Source: Meconema thalassinum (lineage: Eukaryota; Arthropoda; Insecta; Orthoptera; Tettigoniidae). From it: a DNA stretch of 64,000 bases. Below the pieces are notes generated by a model, which saw only the letters and a list, made by a program, of their open reading frames with translations, did no database searches and was not told the DNA's origin. The stretch is taken from the NCBI GenBank assembly GCA_946902985.2, contig OX336388.2, positions 291,130,526-291,194,525 of the forward strand, read 5' to 3'. Below are positions 22,797 through 34,239 of the stretch, piece by piece. The stretch's first letter is position 1; each line of letters begins with the position of its first letter. The position numbers and the translations under genes are program-made.

Positions 22797-22915
22797 TATG
22801 CAACTCGCCTATAATGGTAATTAAGACACTCGTAGGGAAATTATAAAACTCGCATACGCTCGTTTTATAAAAAATACTCGTGTCTTAATTATAGCCATTA
22901 TAGGCTCGTTGCATA
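22797..22915. repeat. 119-bp palindromic MITE-like element
   Basis: The left arm TATGCAACTCGCCTATAATG..AATTAAGACACTCGTA pairs with the right arm TACTCGTGTCTTAATTATAGCCATTATAGGCTCGTTGCATA (both shown in part). The centre ATAAAACTCGCATACGCTCG..TTTTAT is itself nearly self-complementary, so almost the whole segment folds into one hairpin. Confidence 0.85.
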
Positions 22916-23127
22916 ATGTACTATTAAACTACACCCTCGTGAAGTGCTATTACAAAAAAATATCAAGAGCAAGTTACGAGAATGACACCTAAATAAAACC
23001 CTAAGCAATTACAAATTCACTTAAATTCAGATTATTACGTTCAGTTTTAAAAAAAGGAAATTAAGTTCCATGACTTTTATACTCTGATTTAGTTCAAATA
23101 TTATCCCTCATCGTGTGTTCAAATAAT

Positions 23128-23159
23128 ACATGTTTCACTCGGCAAGCGAGCATCACCAG
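23128..23159 (-). other. Hammerhead-like GAAACATGT hairpin
   Basis: On the minus strand: CTGGTGA, T, the stem GCTCG-CTTGC-CGAGT, then GAAACATGT. The architecture is the same as in the foldback arms at 15 kb, with a different stem sequence and one core change (CTGG for CTGA). Confidence 0.45.
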
Positions 23160-23619
23160 ATCCAAATTAACAAGACAAATGGTTCTACAAATCACTACCA
23201 AACCTACAGTGGTTATGAGGATGTTCGGGTGCAGTCATTGCAATTTAGGGTTGTATTTTTGTATGTTGTAGTTTGACATTGTTTTCTTTTCATAAATCAT
23301 GTGGTTTTTTTTGTAGTTAAAATTATTTTTATTTAGCTCGACGAATAGATTTGTGATAGAGTCAATTAAATTTACTGAAAACCCACCTTTCCAACAATCC
23401 TACACGCCTTGAGATTCCACAATCTCGACCTACCACGCTAGCATAATTATTTCCAAATTAGACTCCATAGATCTTTGATCTTGTATCTTGTTTTTTAGCT
23501 ATTATAGCCTGGCTAGCTTCATTGATTATAGTATTAGAATGGTCCATTCTGGTTCCGTATTGATGAAACAATTAGTATTCATATTTTGCCAAAGTTTCGC
23601 CTAAGTGGTGGTCATTGGT

Positions 23620-23658
23620 ACATGTTTTGAGGCCTAATTATTTTGGCCCCTTCATCAG
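23620..23658 (-). other. Hammerhead-like hairpin, variant end
   Basis: On the minus strand: CTGATGA, A, the stem GGGGCC with GGCCTC around an A-rich loop, then AAAACATGTA. The core CTGATGA is perfect, but the GAAA box reads AAAA. Confidence 0.4.
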
Positions 23659-23794
23659 CCGATATAGATAAAATATGGTTGGATAGCTTAACACTAATAA
23701 ACATTCCATTCAATAACCCTATTATGGTGCACCATAAGGAAAGACGTTTACCCCAAAGATACATAAGGAAATAAAATACATAAATAAATATATA

Positions 23795-24286
23795 AAGAAA
23801 GAACGAAAGAATGAATGAATGAATGAATGAATGAAAGAAAGAATGAATGAATGAAGGAAAGAATGAATGAAGGAAAGAATGAATGAAGGAAAGAAAGAAC
23901 GAAAGAATGAATGAATGAATGAATGAAAGAATGAATGAATGAATGAATGAATGAATGAAGGAAAGAATGAATGAAGGAAAGAAAGAATGAATGAAAGAAA
24001 GAAAGAAAGAATGAATGAATGAATGAATGAAGGATAGGAAGAAAGAATGAAGGAATGAATGAATGAAGGAAGGAAGGAAGGAAAGAATGAATGAATGAAT
24101 GAATGATAGAAAGAAAGAAAGAAAGAAAGAATGAATGAAGGAAAGAAAGAATGAAAGAAAGAAAGAAAGAAAGAATGAATGAATGAATGAATGAATGAAT
24201 GAATGAATGAAAGAAAGAATGAATGAAAGAAAGAATGAATGAATGAAAGAAAGAAAGAAAGAAAGAAAGAATGAATGAATGAAGGA

Positions 24287-24322
<36 letters not shown>

Positions 24323-24327
24323 AAAAT

Positions 24328-24370
<43 letters not shown>

Positions 24371-24882
24371 ATGAATGAATGAATGAATGAATGAATGAAT
24401 GAATGAAAGAAAGAATGAATGAAGGAAAGAAAGAAGGAAAGAAAGAAAGAAAGAAAGAAAGAATGAATGAAGGAAAGAAAGAATGTATGAAAGAAAGAAA
24501 GAAAGAAAGAAAGAAAGAATGAAGGAAAGAAAGAAAGAATGAATGAATGAATGAATGAATGAATGCATGAATGAATGAATGAATGAATGAATGAATGAAA
24601 GAATGAATGAAGGAAAGAATGAATGAAAGAAAGAAAGAAAGAAAGAATGAATGAATGAAGGAAAGAATGAATGAAGGAAAGAAAGAAAGAAAGAAAGAAT
24701 GAATGAATGAATGAATGAATGAATGAATGAATGAAAGAAAGAATGAATGAAGGAAAGAAAGAAAGAAAGAAAGAAAGAAGGAAAGGATGAATGAAGGAAA
24801 GAAAGAATGAAGGAAAGAAAGAATGAATGAATTAATGAAAGATAGAAAGAATGAATGAAGGAAAGAAAGAATGAATGAATGA

Positions 24883-24914
<32 letters not shown>

Positions 24915-25274
24915 ATGAATGAATGAAGGAAAGAATGAATGAATGAAAGAAAGAATGAATGAAGGAAAGAATGAAAGAAGGAAAGAAAGAATGATTGAAG
25001 GAAAGAAAGAATGAATGAATGAAAGAAAGAAAGAAAGAAAGAAAGAAAGAAATAATGAATGAAGGAAAGAAAGAATGAATGAATGAATGAAGGAAAGAAA
25101 GAAAGAATGAATGAATGAATGAATGAATGAATGAATAAAGGAATGAATGAATGAATGAATGAATGAAGGAAAGAATGAACGAAGGAAGGAAAGAATGAAG
25201 GAAAGAAAGAAAGAAAGAAAGAAAGAAGGAAAGAAAGAAAGAAAGAAAGAAGGAAAGAAAGAAAGAAAGAAAGA
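23795..25274. repeat. Compound tetranucleotide microsatellite, 1.5 kb
   Basis: Interrupted runs of GAAA and GAAT with some GAAG, always on a 4-bp grid. Because all phases are stop-free on the minus strand, a 566-codon Phe/Ser/His/Ile frame covers it; this is not a protein. A run of this length may have grown from the GAAA tail of a SINE. Confidence 0.97.
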
Positions 25275-25816
25275 GGTAGTTGAAATTTGAAAAAAAAATA
25301 CAATGTGAACACACTCTAAAATTTCACCCTTTCTTGCTGATCACTGAAATTGTGCACTCTTCTGAGATATGTGGCGACAGTAACACATTTGAAAATAAAC
25401 CATACGCTATATCGTGGCTTGCAGATGTCAACGAAACTACAATGGCTCAGCTCTGTAGCAGTTCCACTTCATTGCGGCCTGCAGACGCTAAACGAGACAT
25501 AATCTGCTCCGCGGCAGCATTCAGATTATATTAATATGCCAAACACAATGTATTGCAAGGATCAAAATACTTCAGCATAGATGAGCACCAAAAACCATGA
25601 AGCTGCAGTGCCGAAACAACATCTTACCAGAATGCTCTGGAATATTTAATGATGGAACAGGCCTCCAGTTTGTGATTAAACCATTAAGAAAGAAAGGAAT
25701 ATATCACCTATAAGTCTACTATGATGATATTTAGCAATATTTCAACTTACTTTAGGTTAAACGATAAGTTTGTGTCGGCTCTGACTTGTAGTGACTCTAT
25801 AGCAAAAATACTGTTT
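25275..25816. other. Unassigned spacer
   Basis: No recognised gene or repeat between the microsatellite and SINE B. Confidence 0.35.
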
Positions 25817-25832
25817 AGAAGGGTGTGTTCTG

Positions 25833-26165
25833 GAGCCTCCGTGGCTTAGGCGGCAGCACGCCAGCCTCTCACCGCTGGGTCCATGGTTCAAACCCCGGCC
25901 ACTCCATGTGAGATCTGTGCTGGACAAAACGGAGGCAGACAGGTTTTTCTCCGGGTACTCCGGTTTTCCCTGTCAAAATTTCATTCCAGCAACACTCTCC
26001 ACTATCATTTCATTTCATCTGTCATTCATTTAATCATTGCCCCGGAGGAGTGCGTCAGGCCTCGGCAGCCGGCACAGTTCATATCCTCGCGGCTAGATGG
26101 GGGCTTCATTCATGCCATTCCTGACCCGGTCGGAGACTGGAAGCAGGCTGTGGATTTTCATTTTC
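25833..26165 (+). mobile_element. SINE family B, tRNA-derived, with perfect target duplication
   Basis: The head GCCTCCGTGGCTTAGGCGGC holds an A box (TGGCTTAGGCGG), and TGGTTCAAACCCC is the B box, the two internal RNA polymerase III promoter elements. It is followed by a roughly 260-bp non-tRNA body ending TGTGGATTTTCATTTTC. It is flanked by a perfect 16-bp duplication AGAAGGGTGTGTTCTG (25,817-25,832 and 26,166-26,181), produced by LINE-mediated insertion. Minus-strand copies lie at 58.4 and 62.4 kb. The intact flanks suggest a recent insertion. Confidence 0.95.
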
Positions 26166-26181
26166 AGAAGGGTGTGTTCTG

Positions 26182-26723
26182 TTGCCAGGTCAAGTCCTAT
26201 CGTAAAATGCGAGTGTAATAGAGTTAGTAACAGACCACACTAACTTCAGAGCACCTCCAACTACCATTGTTTTGTCCAACGCATGATGCTGATTAGCATC
26301 TGATTATCTCGGCTAGCTAACGGAAATTGCGAATTACCGACAGCGTAACATTTGGGTTAAGACCAATGTGTTGGTCATTAACATGTGGCTAACGAGTATG
26401 CGCTCTGTTGGTTCGGCAACACAACGACAGATGTGTGAAGACAAATGACTGTAGTGGCGCGGCTGTGCGAATAGCCGACAGAATAGGAGAAGCGATCGGT
26501 GCGCATTAAACTGGGGACGGAACACAGAATGTAGGCCTACTGCACGAGTGAAGCCGAGGGTGGCGACATGGAGCCACGATACTTCTACAGACCTTCCAGC
26601 ATGTTGCACCGTCGACACATGGGGCAGGATACCTGTGATGCCCCTTCCGCTTGAAGTATGGCGTCACTCCTCCTTAAGAGCGGTTCCTTTACTTTCGAAG
26701 AAAGATCGATGATGATGATAATA
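26182..26723. other. Unassigned spacer
   Basis: No convincing gene or repeat. Confidence 0.35.
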
Positions 26724-28165
26724 ATTGTTGTTTTAAGGGACCTAACATCTAGGTTATCGGCCCCTAATGGTTTGGGTCATAATGAACGATGAGATGAGAA
26801 TGAAAACTATAACTAATACTAACTACAGACTTACAAACTAGAACAGGCTGTTCCAGCCGAGCAACTCGCTCGTGAGCCGCGGAGTACTCGCCGCCTTACG
26901 TGAGTAAACCTGCAACATGCAATACAGCTCTGGTTTGGGGGGCTGCCGTCACTTCGCGGTGGATACATCAAGACTGGCTGGAAGTGCACGGACTTGTGTT
27001 ATGACCTTCGTCCAGTGACGCATTGGCCATCACACCCAGTCGCTCTCCAACCGTGCTCCGAGCATCACTGCTGAGTACTCGCGTGTATAACGGAACAAGT
27101 TAGATCTGAACCTTCCGATGCGCATGTGCGTCCAGTTGCATTACGTCATCCCCCCGCCTGGATTATTTGTCAACCAGTGAGCACATACTTCATCACGCGC
27201 TGGTTAGATGTTGCCAAGTAGTCATTATTCCCAGAACCTTCGCAGAGTACAGAAGCTGTCAAGGCATGCGAAGCAAGACTGAGCAGCTCTGCTCTTTGAC
27301 AAGCACGGCAACAAGCTTGCTGTCAGGAGTGTGTGAAGTGGGCGCGCTCTCAGTTCATTACCACCAATAACAATGCTATGTCACTGAGAATGTTCCTATT
27401 CGATATTTTATGCTTGCATAATATAACCACGACGAGCTACGAGCAGCCCCAAACAGCGGTTGCACCAAAGAGGGGAAATCGCATTTGCGCCTAGTGATCC
27501 CACCACTTCCCCTCCTAGACGAGACTCCGCCATGACAGGCCAGGTCTAACTCGTGGATTTGGAACAGCCTGTACTAGAAGAAGAAATAGTTAACAAATAT
27601 AGGACAGCAAGAAAATACATGCCCACAATCCTCGAAGAATGAGAATTGAGAGACTTGGAAGGAAGGAGAGCAATGAAAGGCAGATAGGAAAGGGAAAGAG
27701 GTGAGGGCCCGCTCCAAAGTCAGAGGAAAAAGGGGCCAAAACGGACCCAGCTCAGGAATCCCTCGGGATCGCCAACTCCCAAACTCAACAGCCGTGAGCC
27801 CTTGAGTATGTAGCACTATCCAGGGTGCACCATAAGTGGTGGGATTACAGACACCCTGCCTCCTTGAGGGCCTTGTGCAGAAGGCAGGAGATAACATGAA
27901 AAGAAAACAAGAGGTCTGACCCCTCCAATAATGAGGGATCCAGAAAGACGAGACAAGGGCCAATTAAGGCGGGAAAGACTCCCTAGGCCTCGGATATCCT
28001 AATACCGTCGGGGTTGGAAACGAACAAGAGCTGACCAACGGAGGTCGATAGGAAAGATGCCAGAGAGGAGCCCGGCACAAGTAAGGGGAAGCAATGCTTA
28101 ACTCAGCTGAGGTCCCGTGGTCGCCAACCCACGTCCTACAAGATGTGAGCCCCTTGGGGGAAGAA
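26724..28165 (-). mobile_element. Family A repeat, copy 2, split by a hAT MITE
   Basis: The tail (AATTGTTGTTTTAAGGGACC in plus orientation) starts at 26,727 and runs to 26,843. The body resumes at 27,572 with AGAAGAAGAAAT exactly as in the undisturbed copy at 2.33 kb, and ends near the GTCGCCAACCCACGTCC head at 28,119-28,155. The 728-bp gap is the element at 26,844-27,571. Confidence 0.88.
26844..27571. mobile_element. Non-autonomous hAT element (728 bp)
   Basis: It begins CAGGCTGTTCCA and ends TGGAACAGCCTG, a perfect 12-bp terminal inverted repeat starting with the CAG typical of hAT. The flanks AACTAGAA and TACTAGAA match at 7 of 8 positions, fitting the 8-bp hAT duplication. Comparison with the uninterrupted family A copy confirms the empty site. 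No transposase is encoded. Confidence 0.88.
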
Positions 28166-28525
28166 AGATCGAGGTCACAGGGATACATGTCCGGTGAATA
28201 GGGTGGTACTTCACTTTGCAGCATTGTAACAGTGGGCATCTGTTGGGATATGGCACCGTTTCTTGCGCAGTGTAGGACCAACCGACGCCGTAACGGTAAT
28301 AATAACTAGCTTTCATCACACCGCCTTGAAGGATTCATGGAGTAAAGGAGGTCATGTCCCCGTCACTGTCCAGTAAATAAATGTATTGTTATAATTACCC
28401 AGCAAACATGTAATCTTACACAAAAGGCTTTCCATGCAGAAGGTGCAAGATAATCGATACATTCCATGTTCTTGTGATGAATCATTTAGGATAAAACACA
28501 ACGTTTACTATGTTGAGTAGTAATT

Positions 28526-29372
28526 AGCTGCCACCCCGGAGTTGCGTGGTTCGATGCCCGGCTCTGCCACGAAATTTGAAAAGTGGTATGAGGACTGGAA
28601 CGGGGTCTACTCAGCCTTGGGTGGTCCAATTGAGTAGAGGGGGTTCGATTCCCACCTCAGCCATCCTCGAAGTGGTTTTCCGTGGTTTCCCACTTCCTCT
28701 TCGAGCAAATGCCGGGATGGTAACTAACGTAAGGCCACGGCCGCCTCCTTCCCTCTTCCTTGCCTATCCCTCCCACTTAGTCTATCCCTTCATTAGCCCC
28801 CCTGTTCGCTTTGCAGGTGAGGCCGCCTGGGCGAAGTGCTAGTAACACTCTCCAGTTGTATCCCCCAGCGACTTCGGTGGCGTAGTTGGTAGCATGCTGA
28901 ACTGCTGTGCCCAAGATAGCGGGTTCAAACCCGGCCGAAGTCGTCGGACTTTTAAGAGCGTTAAAATCCTTCAGTACCGTATGCCTTCCTTCGGAGGGGA
29001 AGTAAAGCCGGTGGTCCCATGTCATAGATTGATGCCATGTAAAAGATCCTTCCACCGACTAAACATTTGTGGAGCTAAATTTCTAGGTTAGATTTCATTG
29101 AACGCTCTATCAAAGTTCCAACGTTCACCACTAGGTATCATTGATATCTGGTGGCGAAAGTTGGAACTACTTGAAATTGAACCCTAGTGGAAGCAGCTAC
29201 AGTCTCTGGCGAGCCGAACATGTCCTCGGACACTCCCGGCACTAAAAGTCATACGACAAATAAATATATAAAATGGATCCCTGACTCAGAGTCACTGCCC
29301 TCAGTGGAATCCCTCGCTTAGTCCGTGGGAAAAGCCAACCCTGGAGGGTAAATCGATAACGAAAAACGGAAA
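28526..29372 (+). mobile_element. SINE family D, split by SINE C
   Basis: It contains GGTTCGATGCCCGGCTCTGC and GGGTTCGATTCCCACCTCAG (B-box-like), then TGGTTTTCCGTGGTTTCCCA. The body resumes after SINE C with GACTCAGAGTCACTGCCC and AACCCTGGAGGGTAAA. A perfect 10-bp duplication AGTAGTAATT flanks the whole unit (28,516-28,525 and 29,373-29,382). Confidence 0.82.
28866..29267 (+). mobile_element. SINE family C, copy inserted in SINE D
   Basis: GACTTCGGTGGCGTAGTTGG carries a consensus A box (TGGCGTAGTTGG), and CGGGTTCAAACCCGGCCG a consensus B box. The tail ends CCCGGCACTAAAAGTCATAC followed by an AT-rich stretch. It interrupts SINE D between TATCCCCC and ATCCCTGACTC. Confidence 0.88.
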
Positions 29373-29517
29373 AGTAGTAATTCAACCGTTTTACGCAGAG
29401 GAATTGATTGAAACATTATAAAGGTATCCCCAACCGCCATATGGAATGTATCGTTTGTCTTGCACCTTCAGTACAGAAAGCCTTTTGTGTAAGACTACAT
29501 GATTGTTTGCTGGGTAT

Positions 29518-30229
29518 CATCATTGCAATGCTAGCCACAGTGGGTGAGTGGTTTTCGTTTAGGGCTACCAACTCTAAGCTTACAGGTTCGCTCCTAGTTA
29601 TGGTAAGAGATTTTTGAAAGGTGCCAAAATTCATGGCATGTATATCATTGTTTTTGGCATGTTAAAGAACTCATTTGAATTCAATACGCCGTGTTCATAA
29701 TGACAACATTAATCTCGGGATTTTCCGCCAACACAAAAGTACCTCCTTTCTCTACTAGAAAGCGCTATAGTGTCAAGAAGCTTAGATATCTAACCTCCTT
29801 GACTTTCATAGTGATTCAAGGAACAACGATATTTGACATGCAAGCTACCCTCTGGGTGTCAAATAACAAAGCTTGCACCCGGCACCCGAGGCCATACGAT
29901 AATGGCAGCCATGTTCCTCCCTTGTTACAAAGGCTCGTGTCAATTGCGATTCGATCCTGAGGAAGAAAGGAAGCATGTAGTTTTACGTGACCGTTAATCT
30001 TGCGATAATGAGCCACGGGACCTACTTTTAACGTGGAATCCGAACAACAGGACAGGACATTTCACGTCGAAAATCTCACATGAATTGACCAGGAACCGAA
30101 CCCGGTCAACCTTGTTGAGAGCTTTAATAGCATGCTCAGACACCATCTTGAAACTATGGCGGGGGTGATCTTTTGCCTTTGGCAAATAAAGCCTCTTCTA
30201 CATTAATGCTAATTGGAGATATTGTAGGC
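29518..30229. other. Unassigned spacer
   Basis: No supported gene. Confidence 0.35.
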
Positions 30230-30670
30230 CTATCTCTTATTTGATTCGTATCTCTACTTAGTATAAAACAAAGTCCCCGATTCTTGGATGTAACTGGTAA
30301 TCTCGGGAACCACAGGATGGATTTTGATGCGGTTTTCACCATTCTGTAAAGGATATCTCGAAGAAGGGTTCTTTAGAAAAACATTCACTTAAGACCAAAG
30401 TAAGCCAAGCAGTAACGATTTCAGTGACAAGGTCGAAAAGAAAACCTGGCGTCCGTGCGTTTTTAAGCTTACGGTGGGCAAACCGTTAAAAATATCAATA
30501 TACTATGAGTGTAAGAATTGTTCAGCATGAAATAATCTACAGAAGAATCCGGGGGAGCATACCTCTATCTTCAATATATCGCCCACTATTAGTGTTTTAC
30601 GTTTTCATTTCTTCTAACAATCTCCATTAAAATAGTGAGGCGACAGTTTACGAGCTTGCTAGGGGTGAGT
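30230..30670. repeat. Interspersed repeats R and S, inverted copies
   Basis: R (30,280-30,510) and S (30,555-30,660) are reverse complements of 20.87-21.13 and 15.99-16.17 kb. Their adjacency here suggests one longer parental element. Confidence 0.6.
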
Positions 30671-31439
30671 CTATCACCCCAGTTACAGCCTAGCTAGCGG
30701 GCGAGCCTATTACCCCAGATAAAGCCAGCAGCAAACTGTCGAGTCGTGTTGAGTTAAGACTTTAGAGAAGAGTTGTTGTGTTTGGAGTTTTCTTGGATGT
30801 GCAACTCAGCTTTCCTACATTTCGCCTGTGAACTTTTCGTTCCGCAAAATACACAGTCAAGTTAAATTGGACGGAAGGGATTTGTGTTTCATGCACCTCG
30901 CCATTCTTAAATTACGTCTGACAAGAATTCGTTGCACATGCATCTCCATGATAATATAATTAATAGTCCAGTCAGTGATTTTAACCCATCATGCCGAGAC
31001 GTAAAACGGATATTGGTCGTAGTTCATTGTCATCGAACAAAAAACGCTTATCACGTAATGCATTGATAACTGTTTCCAGGCGAAGCCGGGGTGAGTTGCT
31101 TGTTTTTTATAATTTGAAGATTCTCACTGCCCGCTGATTTCAGTGCCATACGGCACTCATTCACCTATCACTAAATTTCGCGTCAATTATCCTATTATAT
31201 CGTGAATTAATGATATTCAATGATAGATTACTGCCCTATTAGAAGGCACGGTCCGGGCACATGCCTAGAGTGAATGGACCACCGACAGTGACGTTCGAAC
31301 CCTCATCCACCGTGTCCACAGATACCTTGACCATATGGCCTAGTGTTTTGCTTTAGCGAGCGTTACGTGAAGTTTTCAAGTGACAGATATTACTGAATAC
31401 GGCACGTGTCAGCTCAATAACGATTTTGTTGCAAATACA
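30671..31439. other. Unassigned spacer
   Basis: No recognised gene. Two near-repeats, GGTGAGTCTATCACCCCAG and GGCGAGCCTATTACCCCAG, lie at 30,664-30,718. Confidence 0.35.
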
Positions 31440-32182
31440 CCATTGTGGTCTCGCCCAGTGGCTAACATCTAGTAAGGCGTTAGTTGGCGACCACGGGACC
31501 CCAGCTGAGTCCGGCATTGCTTCCACTTACTTGTACGGGGCACCTCTCCGTCTTCTTTCCTGTCGACCACTCTTGGTCAACTCTTGTTCTCTTCCGACCC
31601 CGACGGTATTAGGGTATCCGAGGCCTAGAGAGTCTCTTCCTTTCCCGTCTTAACCGGCCATTGTCTCATCTTTCCTGATACCCTCCTTCTGCGAGGGGTC
31701 AGTCTTCTTTTTATGTTATCTCCTGCCTTCTGCTAAAGGCCCTCAAGGAGGCAGGGTGTATGTAGCCCCTCCACTTCTGGTGCACCCTGGACAGTGCTAC
31801 ACCCTCAGGAGCTCACGTCTGGTGATTTCAGGAGTTGGCAACCCTGAGGGATTCCTGAGCTGGTTCCGTTTTCCCCTTTTTCCACTGACCTAGGGGCCGG
31901 CCCTCTCCTCTTTCCCTCTCCTGTCTTTCATGGCTCTCCTTCCTCCCAAGTTCCTCAATCCTCATTCATCGAGAGCTGAGGGCATTTCTTTTCTTCCTGT
32001 CCTTTATTTGCCTTATCCTGTATTTTCTTAACATTTCCTCTTCTCGTATGTAAGTAGGCTAAGTTATATTTATTGTTTTCATTCCCATCTCATCTTTCAC
32101 TATCACCCAAATCATTTGGGGCCGATAACCTAGATGTTAGGCCCCTTAAAACAACAATTATCATCGTCATCCCCATTGTAGT
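31440..32182 (+). mobile_element. Family A repeat, copy 3
   Basis: It runs from a GGCGACCACGGGACCCCAGC head to the GGCCGATAACCTAGATGTTA tail and a TCATCGTCATC end. The flanks CCATTGTGGT (31,440-31,449) and CCATTGTAGT (32,173-32,182) are a probable 10-bp target duplication with one mismatch, consistent with retroposition. Confidence 0.85.
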
Positions 32183-32505
32183 GTTAGATTGGAGGGCGCT
32201 ACGCAATGCGGAGTGTCCTGGTAATTAAAGGAGAACGCCTGAGAGCTGCGTCACACACGGCACAGTGCTGATGGCTGTGGAGATCAGACAGCTGCAATCT
32301 TCAGCCGACACTTCATGCATTATGCAAAAATGATTTTCTTGTCTTGTTTTCACAGCGTTTTCCAATATACATTAGTCTGGTAAACAACAACAACAACAAT
32401 ACATAAAATGACGTAACAATATCTCATGTTTTACAGAGCATTGGCTGAAGAAGAGGGAAAACACTATGTTTCAAATCATCGACCGAAGCTGAAAAGCATT
32501 AAGTA

Positions 32506-33315
32506 ACAAGTAGTTCCGTGAAGAAATATACAGCCTATTTTCATATATCTTACTCATGTTAATTGCCTCTATCAACATACAAAATTTCCGTTTGATTGCT
32601 GTAATAGATTCGTAGATATTGAGAACCGACTAAATATTTCAGATGGTCGCCATGTTGGATTTGTATTTATGTACTATTACATGAAGATTATTGTGTAGGT
32701 GTGGTATTCAAACGTCAATCGCATGATTAAGACACAAGAAGTAAAAACGAGATTGTAAAATTTCGCCCAGCTGCCATCTTGTGGTTATGAAAACAATTGA
32801 AATAAACTAGATGCCAGTGGATTAACATTTGTATAAACATTTACTGCACAAAGTTCCACTGCACTCGGATGGTTAAATCGCAAGAAGCGTCCACTTAAAT
32901 ATGTATAGCCTACTTCGCGTCGCCGCCATGTTGGATTTGTGATCACCTGGTTATTGAAAGTCCTATAGATGAACTTATGTTCATAGCCTCTATGAACATT
33001 TTAAAAAATCAGTTTGATTGCTGTAAATGATTCGTAGATACTGAGAACCGTCTAAATATTTCGGATGGTCGCCATTTTGGATTGTTGTATGTATAGGCCA
33101 AATAGTTATGTACCATAAAGGAAAATGATTGTGTAAGTTCATTATTCAAACTTTCACTTCGATCGCATGATTACGACACAAGAAACAAAAACTTAATTTT
33201 TAAATTTCGCTCAGCCGCCATCTTGAGGTTATGTAATCAATTGAACTAAATTAGATGCCAGTGCATTACAATGTGTATAAACATTTGCTGCACCAAGTTT
33301 CACTGCGCTCGGATG
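32506..33315 (-). mobile_element. Helentron-like (HINE) element H1, truncated
   Basis: The 3' end (left side here) shows AAGTAGTTCCGTGAAGAAAT beside CAGCCTATTTTCATATAT. The interior repeats GTCGCCATGTTGGATTTG and GCCGCCATCTTGAGGTTATG. The other end is cut by the LINE tail at 33,316. Confidence 0.75.
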
Positions 33316-33950
33316 GTTGTTGTTGTTGTTTGAGTCTTCAGACTTTTGACTGGTTTGATGCAGCACTCTATGCCTCCCTGTCCTGAGCTAATCGTTTTAT
33401 CTCTACATAGCTACCACACCCTACGTCCGACGCAATCTGTTTAACATATTCTAACCTTCGTCTACCCCTACACTGCTTGTCCTCGACCCTTCCTTCCATA
33501 ACTAAGCTTGCTATTCCTGGGTGTCTTAGGATGTGTCCAACCAACCTATCTTTTCTCTTCATTAGCAGTCGCTAGAAACATCTCTCCTCTCCCACTAGTC
33601 TTAATACCTCTTCGTTTGTAACCCTATCTACCCATCTGATCTTCATCATTCTCCTGTAACACCACATTTCAAACCCTTCAATTCTTCTCTTTTCTGTTGA
33701 GCCAATAGTCCAATTTCACTTCCATAGAGCACCACGCTCCAGAAAAAGGCCTTCAAAAATGACTTCCAAATACCTAAATCTATATTCGATGTCAACAGAT
33801 TCCTTTTCTGTAGAAATGCTTTCCTTGCCTGAGCCAACCTACTTTTTCTATCCCCTTTGCTTCGCCCATCACTGGTTACTTTGCATCCTAAGTAACAGAT
33901 GTCTCCTACTTCCTTAGCTTTCCACCTGCCAATTTTCATCTTATAAAGGG
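33316..33950 (-). pseudogene. LINE 3' fragment with (CAA)n tail, copy 1
   Basis: Minus-strand pieces: GRWKAKEVGDICYLGCKVTS, then GDRKSRLAQARKAFLQKRNL, RWVDRVTNEE, MKRKDRLVGHILRHPGIASL, EGRVEDKQCRGRRRLEYVKQ, then a stop within SNQSKD and a (CAA)n tail at 33,317-33,331. This is the region downstream of the RT catalytic box in a non-LTR element; RT and endonuclease are missing by 5' truncation. Frame breaks lie near 33,565 and 33,650. Identical tails occur at 35.07 kb (+) and 61.18 kb (-). Confidence 0.82.
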
Positions 33951-34239
33951 TTTTTGAAAGTCACTTACATACATAGAATGTAAGTTCCCATGTTCTGTGC
34001 ACAAATTCGCGTACATTTCTGAGAAGACTTTGCTCTCTTGTGAAGTGGATTAAAACAGCGCCCCCGAGGGACCAACTGCTCAAGTGAGCGCCAGCCCTTG
34101 CTTGAGATTACTCGCTCATTAAAGTGAAATAGAAGGTGCTGCTCCCGGCGGATACCATTTAAATCAGACAGTGTACATTGTACGACTTAAAATAGAAGAA
34201 GTGGAAGGAGAATTTAGAATGTGATGCAACAAGGAACGG

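Larger units (their letters stand above)
28404..29517. mobile_element. Foldback element hosting two SINEs
   Basis: ACCCAGCAAACATGTAATCT..TACACAAAAGGCTTTC..GAAGGTGCAAGA..CGATACATTCCAT at 28,399-28,470 recurs inverted at 29,440-29,517 with moderate divergence. SINE D and SINE C fill the middle. It is non-coding. Confidence 0.7.

Noticed and set aside
23612..25312. 566-codon Phe/Ser/His/Ile-rich open frame on the minus strand
   Set aside because: It is the translation of a GAAA/GAAT microsatellite, which is stop-free in all phases; periodicity is 4 bp, not 3.
25840..25895. Candidate tRNA gene
   Set aside because: A and B boxes are present, but there is no acceptor stem pairing and the unit recurs with a 260-bp tail: it is the SINE B head. 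The same applies at 14.6, 28.9 and 38.95 kb.
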